From Mercurialis annua (Eukaryota > Streptophyta > Magnoliopsida > Malpighiales > Euphorbiaceae): a stretch of 64,000 nt of DNA. A program made the translations under genes and the position numbers. This document shows, one piece after another, positions 53,804 through 62,750 of this stretch (position 1 is its first letter; each line of letters begins with the position of its first letter). The stretch spans positions 26,287,001-26,351,000 of the forward strand of contig NC_065575.1 in the NCBI RefSeq assembly GCF_937616625.2, in the 5' to 3' direction. A model generated the notes under the pieces. The model saw only the letters and a list, made by a program, of their open reading frames with translations. It ran no database searches and was not told the DNA's origin.

Positions 53804-55945
53804 AATCAAAAAGACGCATTAAAGAGACTTGAGACACGTTATACAAATCTAGCATCACTTTTTACGTACTCTTTGCGTAGTATATCTTAACCATGCTTAG
53901 GTAATTGGAACGACGCGTCAAAAAGACATGGGATGCGACAGAATAATCTATTGTAACTTTTCACGGACACCTTGCGTAATATAAACTAACCATGCTTAGG
54001 TAATTGGAACGACGCGTTAGAGAGACTTGTGACGCGACATAAGAATGGTAATCGCGACGCCTTACAGAGACTTGAGACGTGACATAGTAATCTAGGGTCA
54101 CTTTTAACGCACACTTTGCGTAATATAACCTAACCATACTTAGGTAATCGGAACAGCATGTTAGTGAGACTTGTGACACGACATACTAATATAATGTCAC
54201 TTTTCACGCACACTTTGCGTAATATAACCTAACAATGCATAGGTAATCGGAACGACGCGTTAAAGAGACTTGTGACGCGACATAGTAATCTAGCTTCACT
54301 TTTAACGCACACTTTCCACAATATAGTCTAACCATGCATAGGTAATCGGAACGACTCGTTTGAGAGACTCGTGACGCGACATAAGCATGGTAATCAACAC
54401 GACGGGTTAAAGAAACTTGTCCCTTTTTACGCACACTTTGCGTAATATAACCTAACCATGCTTAAGTAATCGGAACAACGCGTTAGAGAGACTTTTGACG
54501 CGACATAAGCATGGTAATCGAAACGACGCGTTAAAGAGACTTGAGACGCGACATACTAATCTACCATCTCTTTTCACGCACACTTTGCGTAATATAACCT
54601 AACCATGCTTAGGTAATCGAAACGACTCGTTAAAAAGACTTCAAACGCGACATACTAACCTATTGTCACTTTTAACACACACTTTGCGTTAATATGACCT
54701 AACCATGCTTAGGTAATCGAAACGACGCGTTAAAGACTTGAGACACGTCTAACAAATCTAGCATCACTTTTTACGCACTCTTTGCGTGTAATATATAATC
54801 TATCCATGCTTAGGTAATTAGAACGACGTGTTAAAGAGACTTGAGAAGCGTTGTACTTAATCTTGCGTCACTTTTCATGCACAGTTTGCGCAATATAACC
54901 TATCCATACTTAGTTAATCGGAACAACACGTTGATGAGACTGGAGACGCGACATACTAATATAGAGTCACTTTTCACGCATATTTTGCATAACCTAACCT
55001 ATCCATACTTAAGTTAATCGGAACAACATGTTGATGAGACTTGAGACGCGACATACTAATCTAGCGTTACTTCTCACGCACACTTTGCATAATATAACCT
55101 AACCATGATTAGGTAATTGAAACGACGCGTTTGAGAGACTTGTGACGCGACATAAGCATGGTAATCGAAACGACGCGTTAAAGAGAGTTGAGACGCGACA
55201 TACTAATCTAACGTCACTTTTCACGCACACTTTGCGTAATTTACCCTAACCAAGCTTAGTTAATCGGAACAACGCGTTAAAGAGACTTGTGACTCGACAA
55301 AGGAATCTAGCGTCCCTTTTTATGCACACTTTGCGTAATATAATCTAACCATGCTTAGGTAATCGGAACGACGCGTTAGAGAGACTTGTGACGTGACATA
55401 AACATGGTAATCAAAACGACGCGTTAAAGAGAGTTGAGACGCGACATAAGTCTAACGTCACTTTTCACGCACACTTTGCGTAATATAACCTAAGCATGCT
55501 TAGATAAACGGAACGGTGTGTTAGTGAGGCTTGTGACGCGACATAAGCATGGTAATTGAAACGACGCGTTAAAGACACTTGAGACACGACATACTAATCT
55601 ATCGTCACTTTTCACGCACACTTTGTATAATATAACCTAACCATGCATAGGTAATCGGAACGACGCGTTAAAAAGACTTCAGACGCGACATACTAATTTA
55701 TTGTCACTCACACACTTTGCGCAATATAAACTAACCATGCTTAGGTAATCGGAAAGAGGCATTAAAGAGACTTGCGACACGTCATTATAATCTAGCATCA
55801 CTTTTTACGTACTCTTTGCGTAGTATATCTCAACCATGCATAGGTAATCGGAACGACGCGTTAAAAAGACTTCAGACGCAAACATACTAATCAATTGTTA
55901 CTTTTAACACACACTTTGCGTAATATAAACTAACCTTGCTTAGGT
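53804..55945 (-). repeat. HOR copy C20 (2142 bp), last complete copy
   Basis: It shares TAATCGAAACGACTCG (about 54613) and TTTGCGCAATATAACC (about 54885) with C19, which suggests that a whole unit duplicated recently. Confidence 0.95.
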
Positions 55946-57863
55946 AATCAAAAAGACGCATTAAAGAGACTTGAGACACGTTATACAAATCTAGCATCAC
56001 TTTTTACGTACTCTTTGCGTAGTATATCTTAACCATGCTTAGGTAATTGGAACGACGCGTCAAAAAGACATGGGATGCGACAGAATAATCTATTGTAACT
56101 TTTCACGGACACCTTGCGTAATATAAACTAACCATGCTTAGGTAATTGGAACGACGCGTTAGAGAGACTTGTGACGCGACATAAGAATGGTAATCGCGAC
56201 GCCTTACAGAGACTTGAGACGTGACATAGTAATCTAGGGTCACTTTTAACGCACACTTTGCGTAATATAACCTAACCATACTTAGGTAATCGGAACAGCA
56301 TGTTAGTGAGACTTGTGACACGACATACTAATATAATGTCACTTTTCACGCACACTTTGCGTAATATAACCTAACAATGCATAGGTAATCGGAACGACGC
56401 GTTAAAGAGACTTGTGACGCGACATAGTAATCTAGCTTCACTTTCAACGCACACTTTCCACAATATAGTCTAACCATGCATAGGTAATCGGAACGACTCG
56501 TTTGAGAGACTCGTGACGCGACATAAGCATGGTAATCAACACGACGGGTTAAAGAAACTTGTCCCTTTTTACGCACACTTTGCGTAATATAACCTAACCA
56601 TGCTTAAGTAATCGGAACAACGCGTTAGAGAGACTTTTGACGCGACATAAGCATGGTAATCGAAACGACGCGTTAAAGAGACTTGAGACGCGACATACTA
56701 ATCTACCATCTCTTTTCACGCACACTTTGCGTAATATAACCTAACCATGCTTAGGTAATCGGAACGACTCGTTAAAAAGACTTCAAACGCGACATACTAA
56801 CCTATTGTCACTTTTAACACACACTTTGCGTTAATATGACCTAACCATGCTTAGGTAATCGAAACGACGCGTTAAAGACTTGAGACACGTCTAACAAATC
56901 TAGCATCACTTTTTACGCACTCTTTGCGTGTAATATATAATCTATCCATGCTTAGGTAATTAGAACGACGTGTTAAAGAGACTTGAGAAGCGTTGTACTT
57001 AATCTTGCGTCACTTTTCATGCACAGTTTGCGTAATATAACCTATCCATACTTAGTTAATCGGAACAACACGTTGATGAGACTGGAGACGCGACATACTA
57101 ATATAGAGTCACTTTTCACGCATATTTTGCATAACCTAACCTATCCATACTTAAGTTAATCGGAACAACATGTTGATGAGACTTGAGACGCGACATACTA
57201 ATCTAGCGTTACTTCTCACGCACACTTTGCATAATATAACCTAACCATGATTAGGTAATTGAAACGACGCGTTTGAGAGACTTGTGACGCGACATAAGCA
57301 TGGTAATCGAAACGACGCGTTAAAGAGAGTTGAGACGCGACATACTAATCTAACGTCACTTTTCACGCACACTTTGCGTAATTTACCCTAACCAAGCTTA
57401 GTTAATCGGAACAACGCGTTAAAGAGACTTGTGACTCGACAAAGGAATCTAGCGTCCCTTTTTATGCACACTTTGCGCAATATAATCTAACCATGCTTAG
57501 GTAATCGGAACGACGCGTTAGAGAGACTTGTGACGTGACATAAACATGGTAATCAAAACGACGCGTTAAAGAGAGTTGAGACGCGACATAAGTCTAACGT
57601 CACTTTTCACGCACACTTTGCGTAATATAACCTAAGCATGCTTAGATAAACGGAACGGTGTGTTAGTGAGGCTTGTGACGCGACATAAGCATGGTAATTG
57701 AAACGACGCGTTAAAGACACTTGAGACACGACATACTAATCTATCGTCACTTTTCACGCACACTTTGTATAATATAACCTAACCATGCATAGGTAATCGG
57801 AACGACGCGTTAAAAAGACTTCAGACGCGACATACTAATTTATTGTCACTCACACACTTTGCG
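55946..57863 (-). repeat. HOR copy C21, truncated in monomer 17
   Basis: About 1918 bp, monomers 1 to 16 and most of 17. The HOR sequence is kept through TTTATTGTCACTCACACAC (57840-57858) and TTTGCG. It then changes to TAATATAAATTAACCATGCTC, which belongs to the old 1.4-kb unit. It shares CACTTTCAACGC (about 56441) with C17 and C18. Confidence 0.93.
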
Positions 57864-58730
57864 TAATATAAATTAACCATGCTCAGGTAATCGAAACAAC
57901 GCGTTAAAGAGATGAGACATACTAATCTACCGTCACTTTTCACGCATACTTTGCGTAATATAACCTCACCATGCTCAGGTAATCGAAACGACGCGTTAAA
58001 GACACTTGAGATGCAACATACTAATCTAGCGTCACTTTTCACGCACATTTTGCGTAATATAACCTAACCATGCTTAGGTAATCGGAATGACGTGTTAATG
58101 GGACTTGAGACGCGACATATTAATCTAGCATCACTTTTCACGCACACTTTGCGTAATATATAACACATGCTTGGATAATCAGAACGACGCTTTAAAGAGA
58201 CTTGTGAACGCTTTATGAGACTTGAGATGCAACATACTAATCTATTGTCACTTTTCACGCACACTCTGCATAATATAACCTAACCATGCTTAGGTAATCG
58301 GAATGAGGCGTTAGAGAGACTTGTGACGCGACATACTAATCTAGCGTCACTTTTCAAGCACACCTTGCATAGTATAAACTAACCATGCTTAGGTAATCGG
58401 AACGACGCGTTAGAGAGACTTGTGACGCGAGATAAGCAATGTAATCGAATTAGGTAATCGGGACGACGCGTTAGAGAGACTTGTGACGCTACATAAGCAT
58501 GGTATTCGGAACAACGGGTTAAAGACAGTTGAGACGCGACATACTAATCTAGCGTCACTTTTCTTGCACACTTTGCGTAATATACCCAGCCATGCTTAGG
58601 TAATCGAAACGACGCGTTAAAGAGACATGAGATATGACATACTAATTTATCGTCACTTTTAACGCACACTTTGCGTAATATTACCTAACCATGCTTAGGT
58701 TATCAGAACGACGCGTCAAAAAGACTTGAG
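57852..58730 (-). repeat. Old ~1.4-kb unit, right copy 1 (partial)
   Basis: It pairs with 59335-60121. The offset is 1483 bp at the start and 1391 bp from 58160 onward. The 92-bp difference is one additional S monomer in this copy minus a 7-bp loss (AAAGAGATGAGAC instead of AAAGAGACTTGAGATGAGAC). The copies are very similar, down to the oddities GTGAACGCTTTATGAGAC and AGATAAGCAATGTAATCG. It is fused directly to the truncated last HOR copy. Confidence 0.88.
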
Positions 58731-58734
58731 ACAC

Positions 58735-60121
58735 ATTTTGCATAATATAGCCTAACCATTCTTAGTTAATCGAAACGAAGCGTTAATGAAACTTGAGACG
58801 CGGCATACTATATTCTATCATCACTTTTCATGCGCACTTTGCGTAATATAACTCATGCTTAAATAATCGGAACGACGCATTTAAAAGACTTGTGACGCGA
58901 TATAAACATGGTAATCGAAACGACGCATTAAAGAGACTTGAGATGCGACATACTAATCTACTGTCGCTTTTCATGCACACTCGGAACGAAGCGATAGAGA
59001 GACTTGTGACGCGACATAATCATGGTAATCGAAACGACGTTTTAAAGAGACTTGAGACGCGACATGCTAATCTACCGTCCCTTTTCACGCACACTTTGCG
59101 TAATATAACCTAGCCATGCTTAGGTAATAAGAACGACGCGTTAAAGAGACTTATGATGCGACATTATAATCTAGCTTCACTTTTAATGCAAACTTTTCAT
59201 AATATAAACTAACCATGCTTAGGTAATCAGAACGACGCGTTAGAGAGACTTGTGACGCAACATAAGCATGGTGATCGAAACGACGCGTTAAAGAGACTTG
59301 CGACTCGACATACTATTCCAGCGTCACTTTTCACGCACACTTTGCGTAATATAAATTAACCATGCTCAGGTAATCGAAACAACGCGTTAAAGAGACTTGA
59401 GATGAGACATACTAATCTACCGTCACTTTTCACGCATACTTTGCGTAATATAACCTCACCATGCTCAGGTAATCGAAATGACGCGTTAATGGGACTTGAG
59501 ACGCGACATATTAATCTAGCGTCACTTTTCACGCACACTTTGCGTAATATATAACACATGCTTGGATAATCAGAACGACGCTTTAAAGAGACTTGTGAAC
59601 GCTTTATGAGACTTGAGATGCAACATACTAATCTATTGTCACTTTTCACGCACACTCTGCATAATATAACCTAACCATGCTTAGGTAATCGGAACGAGGC
59701 GTTAGAGAGACTTGTGACGCGACATACTAATCTAGCGTCACTTTTCAAGCACACCTTGCATAGTATAACCTAACCATGCTTAGGTAATCGGAACGACGCG
59801 TTAGAGAGACTTGTGACGCGAGATAAGCAATGTAATCGAATTAGGTAATCGGGACGACGCGTTAGAGAGACTTGTGACGCTACATAAGCATTGTATTCGG
59901 AACAACGGGTTAAAGACAGTTGAGACGCGACATACTAATCTAGCGTCACTTTTCTTGCACACTTTGCGTAATATACCCAGCCATGCTTAGGTAATCGAAA
60001 CGACGCGTTAAAGAGACATGAGATACGACATACTAATTTATCGTCACTTTTAACGCAGACTTTGCGTAATATTACCTAACCATGCTTAGGTTATCAGAAC
60101 GACGCGTCAAAAAGACTTGAG
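58735..60121 (-). repeat. Old ~1.4-kb unit, right copy 2
   Basis: A complete unit: its first part (58735-59340) matches left-flank 11660-12360, and its second part (59335-60121) matches both right copy 1 and left-flank 12586-13160. It holds the TATAACTCATGCTTA shortened monomer (about 58847), GAAGCGATAGAGAG (58987), CTTATGATGCG (59150), ATGCTCAGG monomers, GTTAATGGGACTTGAG (59484) and CTTTTCAAGCACACC (about 59742). One internal monomer near 58978 is cut short (ATGCACACTCGGAACG). Confidence 0.82.
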
Positions 60122-60560
60122 AAACAACATACCAATCTAGCATCACTTTTTCAGCACTCTTTGCGTAATTTAACCTAACCATGCTTAGGTAATCGGAACT
60201 ATGCGCCAAAAAGACTTGAGACGCGACATTCTAATCTAGCGTCACTTTTCCCGCACACTTTGCGTAATATACCTAACCATGATTAGGTAATCGAAACGAC
60301 GCGTTAAAGAGACATGAGACGCGGCGTACTAATCTATTGTCATTTTTAACACACACTTTGCGTAATATAAAATAACCATGCTTAGGTAATCGGAACTACG
60401 CGTCAAAAAGACTTGAGACGTGACATACTAATCTATTTCACTTTTTACACACAATTTGCGTAATATAAACTAACCATGCTTAGGTAATTGGAACGATGAG
60501 TTAGAGAGAATTATGACGCGAAAGAAGAATGGTAATGAAACGACGCCTTAAAGAGACTTT
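60080..60560 (-). repeat. Diverged relatives of HOR monomers 1-2-3, copy 1
   Basis: After the old unit come a module with AGCATCACTTTTTCAGCACT (monomer 1/18 type), CGTCAAAAAGACTTGAGACG with CTATTTCAC and TATAAACTAACC (monomer 2 type), and an L with AAGAATGGTAATGAAACGAC and GCCTTAAAGAG (monomer 3 type). The GACGCCTTA plus AAGAATGG combination is specific to monomer 3 in the HOR. Confidence 0.68.
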
Positions 60561-61221
60561 AGATGCGACATACTAATCTAGCGTCACTTTTCACGCACAC
60601 TTTGCATAATATAACCTAACCATGTTTAAGTAATCGGAACGACGCGTTAGAGAGACTTGTGACGCAACATAATAATCTAGCGTCACTTTTCACGCACACT
60701 TTGCATAATATAACCTAACCATGCTTAGGTAATCGGAACGACTTGTTAGAGAGACTTGTGACGCGACATAAGCATGGTAATTGAAACGACGCGTTAAAGA
60801 GACTTTAGACGCGACATACTAATCCAGCTTCACTTTTCAAGCACATTTTGCGTAATATAACCTATCAATGCTTAGGTAATTGGAACGACGCGTTAGAGAG
60901 ACTTGTGACGCGACAAAAGCATGGTAATCGAAAAGACGCGCTAAAGAGAGATGAGACGCGACATACTAATCTAGCGTCACTTTTCACGCACACTTTGCGT
61001 ACTATAGCCTAACCATGCATAAGTAATCGAAACGACGCCTTAAAGAGAATTGAGACGCGACAAACCAATCTAGCGTCACTTTTCACGCACACTTTGCGTA
61101 ATATAACCTAACCATGCTTAGTTAATCGGAACAACGCGTTAAAGAGACTTGAGACGCAACATACTAATCTAACGTCACTTTTCACGCACACTTTGCGTAA
61201 TATAACCTAACCATGCTTAGG

Positions 61222-61640
61222 TAATCGAAACGACGCGTAAAAAAGACTTGAGTCGGGACATACTAATCAATTGTTACTTTTAACGCACACTTTGTGTAAT
61301 ATAACTAACCATGCATAAGTAATCGGAACGAAGCATGAAAGAGACTTGAGACAGGACATACTAATCTAGCATCACCTTTTACGCACTCTTTGCGTAATTT
61401 AACCTAACCATGCTTAGGTAATTAGAACGACGCGTCAAAAAGACTTGAGACTCGACATACTAATCTATTTCACTTTTCTCGCACACTTTGAGTAATGTAA
61501 ACTAACCATGCTTAGGTTATTGGAACGATGCGTTAGAGACACTTGTGACGCGACATAAGAATGGTAATGCAACGACGCCTTACAGAGACTATGGTCGCGA
61601 CATACTATCTAGCGTCATTTTTCACGGACACTTTGCGTAA
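61222..61640 (-). repeat. Diverged relatives of HOR monomers 19-1-2-3, copy 2
   Basis: In order: TACTAATCAATTGTTAC (monomer 19), AGCATCACCTTTTACGCACT (monomer 1/9/18 type), CGTCAAAAAGACTTGAGACT followed by TGTAAACTAACC (monomer 2), then an L with AAGAATGGTAATGCAACGAC, GCCTTACAGAG and CACGGACAC (marks of monomers 2 and 3). It lies about 1035 bp after the first such copy, which suggests a still older period. Confidence 0.7.
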
Positions 61641-62742
61641 TTTAATATAACCTTGCATAGGTAATCGAACGGACGCGTTAAAGAGACATGAGATGCAACA
61701 TAATGATCTAGCGTCACTTTTCACGCACATTTCGTGTAATATAACCTAACCATGATGCTTAGGTGTTCGAAACGACGTGTTAAAGAGACTTGTGACAGTA
61801 AGCATATTAACAAAAACGATGCGTTAAAGAGAATTAAGACGCGACATACTAATCTAGCGTCACTTTTTACGCACACTTTGCGTAATATAACCTAACAATG
61901 CTTAGGTAATCGGAACGACGAGTTAAAGAGACTTGAGACGCGACATACTAATCTATCGTCACTTCTGACGCACGCTTGCATAACCTAACCTAATCATGCT
62001 TAGGTAATTGGAACGACGCGTTAAAGAGACTTGAGACGCGACATGCTAATCTAGCGTCACTTTTCACGCACACTTTGCGTAATATAACCTTACCATGTGT
62101 AATCAGAATGACGCGTTAGAGAGACTTGTGGCGCGACATAAGCATGGTAATCGAAATGACGCGTTAAAGAGACTTGAGACGCGACATACTAAACTAGCGT
62201 CACTTTTCATATAACCTAACAATGCTTAGGTAATTAGAACGACGTGTTAGAGAGACTTGTGACGCGACATAAGCATGGTAACCGAAACGACGCGTGAAAG
62301 AGAGTTGAGACGCGACATACTAATCTAGCGTCACTTTTCACGCAGACCAATATAACCTAACCATGCTTATGTAATCAAAACGACGCGTTAAAGAGACTTG
62401 AGATGCAACAAACTAATTTACCATCACTTTTCACGCACACTTTGCGTAATATAACCAAACCATGCTCTTAGTTAATCGGAATAACGCGTTAAAGAGACTT
62501 GAGACGCAACATACTAATCTAGCGTCACTTTCACGCACACTTTGCGTAATATAACCTAACCATGCTTAGGTAATCGAAACGACGCGTTGAAGTGACTTGT
62601 GACGCGCCATAGTACTCTACCGTAAATTTTAACGCACACTTTGCGTAATATAACCTAACAATGATTAGGTAATCAGAACGACGCGTTAGAGAGACTTGTG
62701 ACGCTGCATAAGCATGGTAATCGAAACGACGCGTTACAAAGA

Positions 62743-62750
62743 CTTTAAAG
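62743..62750. other. Satellite orientation switch, - to +
   Basis: Left of this point the sequence reads as a - monomer (GAAACGACGCGTTACAAAGA). Right of it it reads as a + monomer (GCATCGGTCTGAATACCTAA). The switch falls in the palindrome CTTTAAAG, which belongs to both strands of the monomer, so its exact base cannot be assigned. No spacer or foreign sequence is present. Confidence 0.88.

Larger units (their letters stand above)
13309..57863 (-). repeat. Higher-order repeat array, 2142-bp 19-mer, 20 full copies plus one truncated
   Basis: From 13309 the sequence repeats with a 2142-bp period: AATCAAAAAGACGCATT recurs at 13309, 15451, 17593, (19735 with two changes), 21877, 24020, 26162, 28304, 30446, 32569, 34711, 36853, 38848, 40971, 43094, 45236, 47378, 49520, 51662, 53804 and 55946. 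Copies are close to identical by eye, while the 19 monomers inside a copy differ strongly from each other, the defining pattern of higher-order repeats. The array ends in the middle of monomer 17 of the last copy, where sequence switches to the old 1.4-kb unit. Such homogenisation is known to arise by unequal exchange and conversion; a centromeric role is inference only. Confidence 0.97.
57864..62742 (-). repeat. Right inner block: diverged satellite monomers in - orientation
   Basis: About 4.9 kb of S and L monomers in the same orientation as the array. It begins with the old unit repeated about one and a half times. Then come diverged relatives of HOR monomers (from about 60080), then monomers close to the general consensus up to the strand switch. 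No other sequence type was found. Confidence 0.92.

Noticed and set aside
13309..57863. CRISPR array
   Set aside because: The repeats are about 99/147 bp without unique spacers, and there are no cas genes. The pattern is satellite.
13309..57863. Array as an assembly artefact of one unit copied 20 times
   Set aside because: Copies differ by private substitutions, three distinct indel types and patches, so they are not mechanical copies. The exact copy number still depends on the assembly.
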